64,000 bases of DNA from the NCBI RefSeq assembly GCF_024391045.1, contig NZ_JANFCZ010000004.1, positions 155,597-219,596 on the forward strand, in the 5' to 3' direction. This DNA comes from Pseudarthrobacter sulfonivorans (GTDB taxonomy: Bacteria > Actinomycetota > Actinomycetes > Actinomycetales > Micrococcaceae). Each line of letters starts with the position of its first letter. The stretch's first letter is position 1. The notes beneath the pieces were generated by a model. It was not told where the DNA came from. It worked only from the letters and a program-made list of their open reading frames with translations, and did not search any database. The translations under genes were made by a program, and so were the position numbers. Shown here one piece after another: positions 27,563-36,605 of the stretch.

Positions 27563-28227
27563 CAGAGATTCCCGACACCGGGAGTGTACGCAGGCGAGCT
27601 GACCAGCACGCTAGCCTGCAGGGTGGTGCACTTGACGACGCCGTCGAAGGTCGCGACGGCGGAGTGGACGTTCATCGTCGGCGCGGTGACGCTGACCTGG
27701 GAGTTGGCCTGGATTTCAATGGCGCCAGCTGCAGTTATGCGGACGGAGCACCCGTTCTGGTGCTGGATGGTGATCTCCTTGGTGGCATCGTTGAGGACCA
27801 CTCTGTGGCCGGCGCTCATGGTGATGCTCAGCTTCAGGGCGCCGGCAGTATCGTCGAACTCAAGCCTGCTGTCCCCCCGGGATCGCAGCATGCGGATGTT
27901 GTTGGCGGATTCCGGGGCATGCGGCAGCGCGGCCTGGCCGTTCCAGGCGCAGCCGACAATATAGGGGCGGCGCCAATTGCCCGCTTCGAAGGCGGCCACC
28001 ACTTCGCTGCCGACTTCGGGCAGGATGGCCAGGCCCTGGTCTTTGTCCGCGTAAGGTGTGCAGAGCGTGGCCCACGCGCGCACGTCCCGGTCCCCGGTGG
28101 TTCCCAGCGTGGGAAACCGGATTTCAATTCGCCCGAGCTTTTCGGTGTCCACGATGTCGGTGACCAACGCCGGATACACCCCGAAGTAGCCGGGGGTCCC
28201 TCCGTCCATGGGATGGGTCAGAGTCAT
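27559..28227 (-). CDS. gpV/gp5-like baseplate spike protein
   Basis: A 222-aa baseplate assembly protein V. The N-terminal OB-fold is seen as YPALVTDIVDTEKLGRIEIR and LPEVGSEVVAAFEAGNWRRP, followed by IVGCAWNG. The C-terminal half has short repeated strands (KLSITMSAGHRVVLND, EITIQHQNGCSVRIT), the triple-stranded beta-helix of spikes. The start at 28227 overlaps the gpD stop (ATGA); the open frame extends upstream but that extension belongs to the gpD gene in another frame. With gpD it equals a split VgrG. Confidence 0.9.
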   Translation of the reverse strand: MTLTHPMDGGTPGYFGVYPALVTDIVDTEKLGRIEIRFPTLGTTGDRDVRAWATLCTPYADKDQGLAILPEVGSEVVAAFEAGNWRRPYIVGCAWNGQAALPHAPESANNIRMLRSRGDSRLEFDDTAGALKLSITMSAGHRVVLNDATKEITIQHQNGCSVRITAAGAIEIQANSQVSVTAPTMNVHSAVATFDGVVKCTTLQASVLVSSPAYTPGVGNLW

Positions 28228-29312
28228 TGGAAGGCTTCGTTTATGGTTGAGCGCTCGGCCTCGAACCCGGTCCGGAGTCCGTGTTCGTGCTCGAAGACGT
28301 GACGCACACGGGTCACGTAGTAGCCGGGGCCGGCGAAGGGAGAGCCCACGGACTGAAGAGCCAGGTTGCTGCCCACCACCATGTCCGGCGTGCCGCGTGT
28401 GGTGCCAACGGCGGTGACAAAGCCGCGCCCTCGGCGCAGCATTTCCGCGTCCGCCCACGCCTTGGCTTCCGACGAGGTGAGGGCAGCTTCGCGAACCCGG
28501 AGGGAGACGCTGGCTCCGAGCGCTTTTTCGAGGACCCGCGGGCCGCTGAGTCCGCTCATGGCTTCGCCTTCGACGATGTCGACGCCGGCATGTTCTTCAA
28601 TAACGGATCTGGTGGAGGCGTCATAGCCCGTGACTACGACTTCGCTGCGCTGGTGGGCGAGGTCGGCGCGCAGCTTCACCGAGAGCAGCTGGTTGCCTTG
28701 CACCAGCGTCAGCGCAGTGCCGCGGCGCTGCGGCCGGGAGGTGAAATGCAGTTTCCTTCCGGTGCACCAGACTTCGGCCTGCAGCAGCCGAGCGCGTTCG
28801 CGCAGAAAGGCAAGGTCGCTTTGGTTGACCTGCTGGACGACGTCGTACCGGGGGCCATCAGCGGCGATGTCCGTCTGCAGGCCGTGCTCGGCGGCGATCC
28901 GATGAGCAAGGTCCGCGTCCGTGACGTTCTGGTATGTGCGCATGCGGCGGGTCATTCGCAGCCTCATCAGCGCATCTTCCGCGTACACCACGACGCGCGG
29001 GGGTTCACTGTCCAGAAAGACCGCCTCAATTCCGGAGATGGTCCCCTCGAAGACGGTGCGTTGGGTTCCTGGGGGGCCGAGGGCGACGTCGACTGACTTG
29101 CCGAAGTCCAAGGCGCTGCCGTCCAGGTAGAGCATCCTGGCCGGCGGCCCGGAGGCACCGGGCCCGACGGCGACGAAGGTCGCCTGCAGGGTGCGCAGGC
29201 CCTCAGAGCCCTCCGCCACCTCCAGACGGACACAGTCACGGGCCAGGCTCGGAATGAGTTCGCCATTGACTGTGAAGACGGGGGAGACGGCGGCCAGGAG
29301 CGGGTCAGTCAT
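28224..29312 (-). CDS. gpD-like late control protein (VgrG N-terminal part)
   Basis: A 362-aa phage late control gene D family protein that forms the hub on which the spike sits. Visible: MTDPLLAAVSPVFTVNGELI, the family feature FEGTISGIEAVFLDSEPP, then TDADLAHRIAAEHGLQ and QSDLAFLRERARLLQAEVW. The start at 29312 lies inside the end of a 59-aa gene (8-bp overlap) and the stop overlaps the gpV start by 4 bp. The longer open frame to 29618 is not needed. Confidence 0.9.
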   Translation of the reverse strand: MTDPLLAAVSPVFTVNGELIPSLARDCVRLEVAEGSEGLRTLQATFVAVGPGASGPPARMLYLDGSALDFGKSVDVALGPPGTQRTVFEGTISGIEAVFLDSEPPRVVVYAEDALMRLRMTRRMRTYQNVTDADLAHRIAAEHGLQTDIAADGPRYDVVQQVNQSDLAFLRERARLLQAEVWCTGRKLHFTSRPQRRGTALTLVQGNQLLSVKLRADLAHQRSEVVVTGYDASTRSVIEEHAGVDIVEGEAMSGLSGPRVLEKALGASVSLRVREAALTSSEAKAWADAEMLRRGRGFVTAVGTTRGTPDMVVGSNLALQSVGSPFAGPGYYVTRVRHVFEHEHGLRTGFEAERSTINEAFQ

Positions 29313-29484
29313 CGAAGCCCTCGCAGGCAGTCCGCCGGACGAGGTCTTCCGCTGTGCGGCAGAATTCGCCCCAGCGCTCCTGGGCGGCGCCCAGCGGTTC
29401 GGGTAGCCTGGCTTGCGAAGCGCTGCCCGCTGCGCTCGCGGCAGGCGCCACGTCCGTGTGGATTTCGCCCACATGTACGCCCAT
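29305..29484 (-). CDS. Small conserved-looking eCIS protein, 59 aa
   Basis: A short gene preceded by GGGAGGTGGG and overlapping the gpD start by 8 bp. It encodes MGVHVGEIHTDVAPA, an Ala/Ser-rich middle, and RTACEGFDD at the end. Small proteins are common between the LysM and gpD genes of eCIS clusters, but the family could not be named. Coding is supported by the ribosome site, coupled overlap and in-register position in the operon. Confidence 0.6.
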   Translation of the reverse strand: MGVHVGEIHTDVAPAASAAGSASQARLPEPLGAAQERWGEFCRTAEDLVRRTACEGFDD

Positions 29485-29685
29485 TGGTGACCCACCTCCC
29501 GCTTTCGATCAGTTGTCTGTTCGCAATTTGTTTGTTCGCTTGTGACCCTTCTATGTTGGCTGGGCTGCGTCACGCTGCCGTCGCTGGTGATTCCATTGCC
29601 AGTAACGGCGTCGAACACACGGCGTCGATCGCAGCCACCAAACGTCCGCTGGAAGGACGTTCCGGTCTGACGTGCCAGGCGAAGA

Positions 29686-30918
29686 TTACGTAGGCGTATT
29701 TGGGGCTCCCCCAGAAGCGAGGATTCCGGGGCGTGGTCTTAGAGGAATGGCCATGCCGAAACTCTGCGTCCGTGGGTCCAACGGCGCCGCAGCGTTCACC
29801 GAATTGTGCGCCATCCGGGAAGCGCCGGCGGATGACCCGGCCAGGGCTGTGGTTCGGGTTGCCGGAACGTCGAAGGCCGCCCGGGCCGTTCCGATCTGCA
29901 GCTCGGCGCGGGCAGACAGCATCGTGTTCACCGATGCACAAACGCCGCCGCCGGCCGCCAGCGCGAATCCCGCCGCCATTTCTGCAGTGACGCCCGCCCC
30001 GGCATTGATCGCCGCACCAGCGTTGATCCTGACGCCGCCACTGGCATCGGTCCCGGTTTCGAGACCGGCGCCAGAAGTGATGCCCAGGACAGTGCCGAGC
30101 AACGCGGCAGTTCCAAGTTGGCTTCCGGCGGCAAAGCCTGCGGACATGCCCATTCCGGCTTCCGCGCTCAGGCCTGCGCTGAGCTGGACCTGCGTGCCGG
30201 CGGTCAACGCGAGAGGGCCGTTCAGACCGGCCATGGCAGCCCGCCACGTAGCCGGATCCGCGCCCACCCGGGCGAGTAGCTGCTGCACGCTTTCTCCGCC
30301 TTGGGCTGTGGCGGTGCTGTCCGGTCGGGGGGCAGGTGCGGCCCCCAGCCCTGTCCGGACTCCGGCTTCGCCCGGTCTGATTGCAGCCTTGGCGTCCTGC
30401 GCCCCCGGCCCCGTGGCGTTGGCTTCCCAGGCCGGATCCTGTTCGGTGATGGTGATCGCGAGTTTGGCGCGCAGCGGCCGTCCCGCGGGCGAGAAGTAGT
30501 CAAGGTCCTCGGTGAGCTGGGTTACGATGCCGCTGAAGTGGAAGGTGCCCCAGACGAACCGGACGGGCGGGGGCGCGTCCGCCGCGTGGTCCTTATCAGG
30601 TTCAACGAATTGGCGCACCTTCGCGGTCTGGTCCCGGACATCGGCAGGTTGTCCGGAGGCGTCGCCTTCCGCTGTGTCGTACTCCAGATCGAAACTCAGG
30701 GTCGCTGACTGCGCTGAGGGGTTTTGCCGCGCTTGCGTACGGGTGGTAGAGCCGCCCTTGTCCACATTGTTTTGCCGCGAAATTTTCAGGGATGTCGGAT
30801 TGAACTGGACGTCGAAGGTGCCGTTCTCGGCTGGGGCAACGGTGGCCCGCGCTTTTGCTCCCTTGCCGGGGGTTTTCACGAGCCGGACCAGCTTCGCTTT
30901 CTCCAGGGTTTCGCTCAC
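29686..30918 (-). CDS. LysM-containing baseplate/tube protein (Afp7-like)
   Basis: A 410-aa protein with an N-terminal CIS tube-protein LysM family domain: FDVQFNPTSLKISRQNNVDK, LSFDLEYDTAEGD, then VRFVWGTFHFSGIVTQLTED and GRPLRAKLAITITEQ. A LysM-like segment follows near residue 210 (GESVQQLLARVGADPATWRA). The C-terminal ~150 residues are an unusual Ala/Gly/Thr-rich low-complexity region with no family. Afp7-type proteins sit at the baseplate and hold the hub. It overlaps the tube gene by 4 bp. Confidence 0.85.
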   Translation of the reverse strand: MSETLEKAKLVRLVKTPGKGAKARATVAPAENGTFDVQFNPTSLKISRQNNVDKGGSTTRTQARQNPSAQSATLSFDLEYDTAEGDASGQPADVRDQTAKVRQFVEPDKDHAADAPPPVRFVWGTFHFSGIVTQLTEDLDYFSPAGRPLRAKLAITITEQDPAWEANATGPGAQDAKAAIRPGEAGVRTGLGAAPAPRPDSTATAQGGESVQQLLARVGADPATWRAAMAGLNGPLALTAGTQVQLSAGLSAEAGMGMSAGFAAGSQLGTAALLGTVLGITSGAGLETGTDASGGVRINAGAAINAGAGVTAEMAAGFALAAGGGVCASVNTMLSARAELQIGTARAAFDVPATRTTALAGSSAGASRMAHNSVNAAAPLDPRTQSFGMAIPLRPRPGILASGGAPNTPT

Positions 30919-31409
30919 TGTGTCAGCTCCTTTCCCAGCCGCAGGCCCTCATGGGCAATAGTGACTTCCTCTACGGCGATCTCTCCGGTCTTCGCGTTCA
31001 GTGTTGGCCCTGAGACCTTCATCGGTAGGCCTCGGGAGAAGATCCAACGAGCCAGCGGACGGCCCCCGGAGGCGTCATCGACGCGGATTTCGCCGTCGTA
31101 CCGGGCGACCGGCAGTGCCCCGCTGACCATCGAGGTCAGCCAGTTCCACAGCTGCGCATCCACTTCGCCGCGGCCGCTGATGAACATGCCTCGCTTCAGG
31201 ACCACCGGGGTGAGCTTGACGCGCCCCACCCGGCGGACGACGCCGTCGTTGCGGCCGCCTTCCAGGTACTCCCGCACGTCGGCCTCAAGCTGTAGGCCGC
31301 TGCATTCGGAGAAGGCCCCGTCCACGCAGATCGGCTCCCCGCGCGGACCGGGGACGCTCGGTGTCAGAGTGACCCGGAACCTGAATGTTTGAAGCAATTC
31401 GTCATCCAC
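30915..31409 (-). CDS. gp19-like tail tube protein, second copy (Afp5-like)
   Basis: A 164-aa tube-family protein: FRFRVTLTPSVPG, the core FSECSGLQLEADVREYLEGG, VKLTPVVLKRGMFIS, and the C-terminal IAVEEVTIAHEGL typical of gp19-like proteins. It is the second of two tube proteins; in Afp the analogous second type forms the first rings above the hub. It overlaps sheath 2 upstream and the LysM gene downstream. Confidence 0.88.
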   Translation of the reverse strand: MDDELLQTFRFRVTLTPSVPGPRGEPICVDGAFSECSGLQLEADVREYLEGGRNDGVVRRVGRVKLTPVVLKRGMFISGRGEVDAQLWNWLTSMVSGALPVARYDGEIRVDDASGGRPLARWIFSRGLPMKVSGPTLNAKTGEIAVEEVTIAHEGLRLGKELTQ

Positions 31410-33393
31410 GGAGGCTTTCCTGTCCTGTTTCCGAGGCCTGCAGGGCGCCGTCGACGTCTTGGGAAATACGCAACACCAGATACTCCAACGGCGAGGCGGG
31501 GGCCACTCCTATTTCGGCGACCAACCGGCCCAGTCCCAGAGACTGCGGTGCGTTCAGGCCGTCGTCGCACCGGACGAAGAAGGACTCCGCCTCCGTTTTG
31601 CCCGCGAACGCACCCAGGCGGTGCTGGACGCGGAGGAATTCGGTCACCATCCGCTGCAGCGAGTCGCGCAGCTGCGCAGTGTTGGGTTCGAACACCAGCC
31701 ACTGAGATTGGCTTTCCAGCGTCAGAGCCAGCATGGTCATCAGGCGACGGACGCTCAGCTGGATGTATTCAGGTTCGGTGGACAGAGTGCGGGCCGCGGA
31801 GAGCCGGAAGCCGTCCCGTTCCTGCCGGTAGACGTTGATGCCCCGCAGATGCAGTTCGTCATGCGTGGCATCTGTGACGGTCTCGGCCGCCAGCACCGCT
31901 CCGGCAGCGACGGCATTCGCCGGACCCCAGGACAGGCCGAGCCTGCGCTCGCGGTCCGCCGTGATGCCTGCGGCGAATGATGACGGCGGCACCTGGACAA
32001 GTGAGGTCCGCGTGCCGTCGGCACGCGGAACCCCCAGCCACGGGTAATAGGCTGCCGCGTAACTGGTCTGGAAACAAGCCCGCCAGTCCAGGATCTGGCG
32101 ACGTGACATGCCTTCCGGCACATCCAACAGTGCCACGAACCGGTGCCGCAGCTCGGCTACTTCCACCAGCCTCCGCTGGCGCGCCAGTATTTCCGCGAGA
32201 TCCGCGGGACTCCGGGCGTCCAGCCCCGGGGCAGCATCCCCACTGGGCGCGTAGATCGGTTCCACAGCCTCAGGCAGGAAACTGCTGCAGGAATCACAGC
32301 AGTTACTACGGTCCTGCGATTCCGGGGCTGGCAATGGTTCGGGTTCGGACGGGCTGTGGAAGGAACGCCAAGTCAGGTCCGGCACGCAGAGCAGCCCGAT
32401 CCGGGATTCCCTGCCCATGGCGTCCACACCGCGGTGGTGTTCTTCATCCAAGGGGTCCTGGTCTGCCGGACCATCGTCGAAGAAGCTGTTGTAGCCGATT
32501 TCCGGGCTGCGATCGGCTCCGTCCTGTACGCGCTTGATGCGGGCGTCCGCGAGCAGCGGTTCCGGTGTCAGCGATTGCTGGGTCCAGTCACCAGCGGAGC
32601 GCAAGAGCGTTGACTCAATGTCCAGCACCTTTGGTAAAAATCGCGGATGGCCAGGTCGCAGCCCCAGCCCGGTCAGTCGTTCGGCGGAGCCGGGTGCCGC
32701 TCCCGCCTCACTGACTTCGATTACCGCCGTAACAACGTCCACCCCGAAAGACTTGGCGGCCGGTTCATTCGGCGGCGATTCGAAGACGGCGGAACGCCCG
32801 GACATGCGCGGGTCGGTGCGGCGTTCACCCGTCACCCAGTTCAGCAGCGGCGGTGCGGTGGGGGCCAGCGGGCGTAGGCGCACGAGCGTCCAAGGCGCCA
32901 AGGCAGCCCCGGCGGGTAGCCGGATGCCGCCGTCGTCGTCCAGAGTGCTAACGAAGGATTGCAGCACCTCATAGCCGAGCCGAATTTGCAACCCATTGCC
33001 CCAAGTTCCCTCGTTGGCTGCGGCAAGGGCTGGGCCGCCGTCGTCTACGGAACCAACGCGGAACTGCGCGGTGGCATCGTCAGCGCTGGAGTGCGGCGCA
33101 TTGGGCGGAGCCACGCGCAGGATCCAGGCGCGTTCCCCGCCTTGGGCGAAAAAAGCCTGTACCGCGTACGGCAGAAGACGGTTAGGAGCGCCCCTCGGAC
33201 GTTCAAAGCCGCCAAAGCTGCGCACATAGCCCGACCAGCTAGTGACCAGGACCGGAGTGTGGACCGGCCCTCGGAGGGCAACACCCACAAAACCTGTTTC
33301 ATCCAGCCGCACCGCATCTAAGGCGGCGGGTTCGTCCGGACGCATGGCGTGGCGGTAGATGCCAGGGCGACCCAGCTGCAGGCCGGCGGTCAC
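31402..33393 (-). CDS. Contractile sheath protein 2 (Afp3/4-like)
   Basis: A 663-aa tail sheath protein. The N terminus has LGRPGIYRHAM and GYVRSFGGFERP; the C-terminal conserved sheath domain shows VPPSSFAAGITADRE, then GINVYRQERDGFRLSAART and EYIQLSVRRLMTMLALTLES, with WLVFEPNTAQLRDSLQRMV. The middle contains an insertion with a Cys-rich SQDRSNCCDSCSSF. Compared with sheath 1 it is diverged, as usual for the specialised sheath subunits. It starts at a GTG overlapping the tube stop. Confidence 0.9.
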   Translation of the reverse strand: MTAGLQLGRPGIYRHAMRPDEPAALDAVRLDETGFVGVALRGPVHTPVLVTSWSGYVRSFGGFERPRGAPNRLLPYAVQAFFAQGGERAWILRVAPPNAPHSSADDATAQFRVGSVDDGGPALAAANEGTWGNGLQIRLGYEVLQSFVSTLDDDGGIRLPAGAALAPWTLVRLRPLAPTAPPLLNWVTGERRTDPRMSGRSAVFESPPNEPAAKSFGVDVVTAVIEVSEAGAAPGSAERLTGLGLRPGHPRFLPKVLDIESTLLRSAGDWTQQSLTPEPLLADARIKRVQDGADRSPEIGYNSFFDDGPADQDPLDEEHHRGVDAMGRESRIGLLCVPDLTWRSFHSPSEPEPLPAPESQDRSNCCDSCSSFLPEAVEPIYAPSGDAAPGLDARSPADLAEILARQRRLVEVAELRHRFVALLDVPEGMSRRQILDWRACFQTSYAAAYYPWLGVPRADGTRTSLVQVPPSSFAAGITADRERRLGLSWGPANAVAAGAVLAAETVTDATHDELHLRGINVYRQERDGFRLSAARTLSTEPEYIQLSVRRLMTMLALTLESQSQWLVFEPNTAQLRDSLQRMVTEFLRVQHRLGAFAGKTEAESFFVRCDDGLNAPQSLGLGRLVAEIGVAPASPLEYLVLRISQDVDGALQASETGQESLRG

Positions 33394-33845
33394 GTGGACT
33401 GGTAGTCAATGCTTTCGGCGACCAGGTGCAGTTCCTCCATTGCTACTTCACCGCCTCCCTTGCCTGTCAGGGTGGGGCCAACCCATTTCTTCGGCTGGGC
33501 CTGTCGCAGAATCCAGCTACAGACGGCGCTCCGCCGCTCATCCAATAGCGTGATGGTCACGGTGCGAGGTTGAATATCGCCGCGGCTGGTGTTCTGTAGC
33601 CAGATGAACAGGCGTAGATCGCCGATGACTCCCCGCTTGAGCGTCACGTCGTCGGTGCTGTTGATGTTGGGCACTTTGCGGACGTGGTTGTCGCGGTCAT
33701 TGCCATTGCGGTACTCGGAGAACTTAATTTCATTGCCCAGGCCGCTGACGTCGGAGAAGCCGCCGGCGATGAGTTCCTCGCCGCCAGCATCACCAAGCTT
33801 GACCATGAAGTTGAAGGCGCCGTAAGGGTTGTCTCGGGTTGCCAT
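33390..33845 (-). CDS. gp19-like inner tube protein (Afp1-like)
   Basis: A 151-aa main tube protein: NPYGAFNFMVKLGDAGGEEL, FSDVSGLGNEIKFSEYRNGN, VTLKRGVIGDLRLFIWLQNT and the C-terminal VAMEELHLVAESIDYQS. It fits the gp19/Afp1 pattern in length and sequence. It lies 13 bp downstream of sheath 1 and overlaps sheath 2. Confidence 0.93.
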   Translation of the reverse strand: MATRDNPYGAFNFMVKLGDAGGEELIAGGFSDVSGLGNEIKFSEYRNGNDRDNHVRKVPNINSTDDVTLKRGVIGDLRLFIWLQNTSRGDIQPRTVTITLLDERRSAVCSWILRQAQPKKWVGPTLTGKGGGEVAMEELHLVAESIDYQST

Positions 33846-33858
33846 GATTCACTACACC

Positions 33859-35751
33859 TCAGCCTTGCTGCGCGTCAGCGGTCCACTGACCGATGCGGAA
33901 GATCACGAATTCCGCCGGATAGGTTGGGGCCACTCCGATAAGGCAGATGAGTCGGCCGTTGTCCAAATCATTCTGCGTCATAGTGGTCCGGTCACAGCGC
34001 ACAAAGAACGCTTCTTCCGGTTTGGTGCCCATCAGCGCCCCGGTTCGCCAGGCCGTGAGGAGGAAGTCCTCGATGGACTGGCGGATCGACGCCCAGAGCC
34101 GCTCGTTGTTGGGCTCGAACACTGCCCACTGGGTGGACTTATCGATGGAGTGCTCCAGATAGATGAACAGCCGGCGCACGTTGACGTACTTCCATTCCGG
34201 GTCCGAGCTGACAGTCCGGGCGCCCCACACTCGGTTGGCCCGGCCCTCGAAGAACCGCAGGGCGTTGATTCCCTCCGGATTCAGAACCGATTGCCGGTCA
34301 TAGGTGACGTTCTGGACAAAGCGTGTCATCCCGAGAACTACCTCGTTGGCCGGTGCCTTGTGAACGCCGCGTTGGATGTCATTGCGGGCGTAAATGCCTG
34401 CGGTGAAGCCGGACGGCGGCAGGTCGAGCAGAGTCGTACCCGCTGTGGGGTCAACTTTGGCCGTGGGATCGACGATTTTCACCCAAGGGTAGTAGAGCGC
34501 CGCGTATGTACTGTCGAACTGGGAGCGGAAGCTGCGGACGTCCGAAATGGATAGGTCGGCTGGGGGATCAATGATTCCGATCCTGTAAGCGCCGCGGGCC
34601 TCGCAGTGTTGGATCAGGTTGTCAGTTGCAGTCTTATGTTGTGCCGCGTCCAGACTGACAGCGTTCGGGGACGAGACGATGGCTATGTCATCGATCTCAG
34701 CGAGCGCCTCGAGGCCGGAGGCTGACTTTGTCACATCGTCGGGGTCTGCCACTTCGCCAGCGATGGTTGCGGCGTCGAGGCTAGCGCCTTCATTTCCTCC
34801 GCTCAGAAATGTCTTACCACCCAGCGACAGGAGCGCCGTCAGCAGGTCGGATCCGGCCGGTGGGGGGTTGGATGTGTCCAACCAGACGAGGCTGAATTCA
34901 TCGACAGGGTCGAACGCCTGCAGAACCTTGGAGATTGAGCGCGGGTGGTCTGCGCCCACTTCGAGCCCCGGGTAAACGTCCACCCGGCTTCCCCAGGTCA
35001 CGGTGACGGTGACTGTCAGGTGACTGGCTGCGCTTCCGTCTGACGGGGCGGGGGTTACCGAGTTGGTAGCCGGGTCGTAGAAGCCGAGGGCTCCGGCCGC
35101 GTCCCTACGGACGATCTTGACCGCGGCAGGCACTGGAAGGCGAGGCTTTCGTGTCGCCGGATCAGGTTTAGTCGGAATATCCTCGGGCTTAGCGAAAGTT
35201 TCGACAAGTGCCTCGGGTGTGACTCCCTGCAGTTTTCCGATGATCACGCCCGGGACCGGCCCGGGTTGTTGGACCAGGATGTTCTTGCTGCGCTGCAGGC
35301 TGACTTCCACGCTGAACTTCCTGCCAGCTTCGCCTGGCCAGCGTGCCCGCCAGGTTGCCACAGGCGGTCCTGCAACCGGCACTGGCAGACTGGCAAAGTG
35401 CACGTTCAGGTCAACAGCACCGCTGAAATTAAAAACTCTGGCCACATACAGTCGCCGCCCGCCATTTCCGAAGAACGCCCGGGCGGCGTAGGCGAGATAG
35501 TTTACCTTCTCGTCGGGCCCAACGGTGTCGAGGCCGCCGAAGGCCCGCTCGAATTCGGTGAAACTTGATACAAGCGTGGGTTTCGGCGTCATAATAACCG
35601 AATCCGCACCTACCCGGCCGACAACATAGGGGACCGGTCCGTATTTAGTGAGCCCGGCCATCCCGAAAGTGGAGGTGGAGACGCCCTCGATTGACTTGGA
35701 CCGAAAACTGGTTTCCTCGAGGTAGACACCAGGGGTCAGGTATTCAGGCAT
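33859..35751 (-). CDS. Contractile sheath protein 1 (Afp2-like)
   Basis: A 630-aa main sheath protein. The start MPEYLTPGVYLEETSF is the classical sheath opening, followed by STFGMAGLTKYGPV and FERAFGG. The C-terminal domain has LPPSGFTAGIYARNDIQRGV, PEGINALRFFEGRANRVWGA and WKYVNVRRLFIYLEHSIDKS, with WAVFEPNNERLWASIRQSIE. The central ~200-residue insertion is the variable outer domain. Unlike most of its neighbours it has a short gap on each side (13-14 bp). Confidence 0.95.
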   Translation of the reverse strand: MPEYLTPGVYLEETSFRSKSIEGVSTSTFGMAGLTKYGPVPYVVGRVGADSVIMTPKPTLVSSFTEFERAFGGLDTVGPDEKVNYLAYAARAFFGNGGRRLYVARVFNFSGAVDLNVHFASLPVPVAGPPVATWRARWPGEAGRKFSVEVSLQRSKNILVQQPGPVPGVIIGKLQGVTPEALVETFAKPEDIPTKPDPATRKPRLPVPAAVKIVRRDAAGALGFYDPATNSVTPAPSDGSAASHLTVTVTVTWGSRVDVYPGLEVGADHPRSISKVLQAFDPVDEFSLVWLDTSNPPPAGSDLLTALLSLGGKTFLSGGNEGASLDAATIAGEVADPDDVTKSASGLEALAEIDDIAIVSSPNAVSLDAAQHKTATDNLIQHCEARGAYRIGIIDPPADLSISDVRSFRSQFDSTYAALYYPWVKIVDPTAKVDPTAGTTLLDLPPSGFTAGIYARNDIQRGVHKAPANEVVLGMTRFVQNVTYDRQSVLNPEGINALRFFEGRANRVWGARTVSSDPEWKYVNVRRLFIYLEHSIDKSTQWAVFEPNNERLWASIRQSIEDFLLTAWRTGALMGTKPEEAFFVRCDRTTMTQNDLDNGRLICLIGVAPTYPAEFVIFRIGQWTADAQQG

Positions 35752-35765
35752 GTGGACCTCCTAGG

Positions 35766-36605
35766 TCACACTTGAGGTTTGAAGGGAACGTCGTTGCGAA
35801 GGGTGAGTTCGGCGCCGATAGGGACTTTCTTGAGTCGCAGGGGTACAAGCGAGGACACGTAGCGCGGCGGCGGGCTGACGCCGCGGAGAATAGCATTGTC
35901 CAGGTCTTGCGAAGTCGGCGGCACCGATGACCGTATGACTGTCTCAATGGCCAGGTCAGCGCAGCGGTCCCGGGTATCCACGAGATTCAGCTCGCCCGGG
36001 GCAGAAGCCACCAGGTCCAGGTCCACGGTGTCCTGAAGCGGATTCTGGTCCGGATCGGTTACGACTAGCAGGAACTCGCCACGGTCATCCGCGTGGGCCC
36101 GCCCGGCGACCCTGCCGTTGGGCCCGATGGCGGTGATTCGGGCCCAACGGACCGGGATGCCCCTCTCGGCTACCCGGCCGCGGACCAGAGTGGTGCCTCG
36201 CGGAAACACGTACGCCGACCCTGGCGAGAGCCACACCCGCAGCAGACGGGATGAGACCGGAACGTACGGACCCTGTGCGGTGGCGCTGACCGCCGCAGGC
36301 GGCCACAGATGCACGGAGAACCTGCGAGGCACGTACCTTCGGGCCGGATCATCCACGCGAACCACGAGCAGACCGGGAACCGAGGATCCGTATCGAAGCT
36401 TGAAGCGGCCCGTCCCGGAGTCCTCGAGATCGCTGCAGGGCCAGCTCGGGTCCGGGTTTCTGTTGCGAAGGTGACTAGCCGGCACCTGCCTGCCTATGCG
36501 TATCGGAGTGCGGACGGGAGCGCCGCTGACTTGATCCAGACACACAACTCCCAGGGCCAGTTGATGCACGATCCTGGCCGTGCCGATAGCTGTCTCAACG
36601 GTCAT
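35766..36605 (-). CDS. eCIS operon protein with Ig/carboxypeptidase-regulatory-like region, 279 aa
   Basis: Unrecognised as a whole. Residues ~140-190 read TLVRGRVAERGIPVRWARIT, then GRVAGRAHADDRGEFLLVVT, the pattern of a carboxypeptidase-regulatory/SpaA-like beta-sandwich. The N-terminal ~120 residues also look beta-rich. It starts at the last base of the cap gene (1-base overlap) and precedes sheath 1, a slot not filled in Afp/PVC. It may be a cap accessory; this is inference. Confidence 0.65.
   Translation of the reverse strand: MTVETAIGTARIVHQLALGVVCLDQVSGAPVRTPIRIGRQVPASHLRNRNPDPSWPCSDLEDSGTGRFKLRYGSSVPGLLVVRVDDPARRYVPRRFSVHLWPPAAVSATAQGPYVPVSSRLLRVWLSPGSAYVFPRGTTLVRGRVAERGIPVRWARITAIGPNGRVAGRAHADDRGEFLLVVTDPDQNPLQDTVDLDLVASAPGELNLVDTRDRCADLAIETVIRSSVPPTSQDLDNAILRGVSPPPRYVSSLVPLRLKKVPIGAELTLRNDVPFKPQV

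Noticed and set aside
28228..28458. Longer start for the gpV gene
   Set aside because: The extension overlaps the gpD coding region; the ATG at 28227 overlaps the gpD stop in the pattern used throughout the operon.
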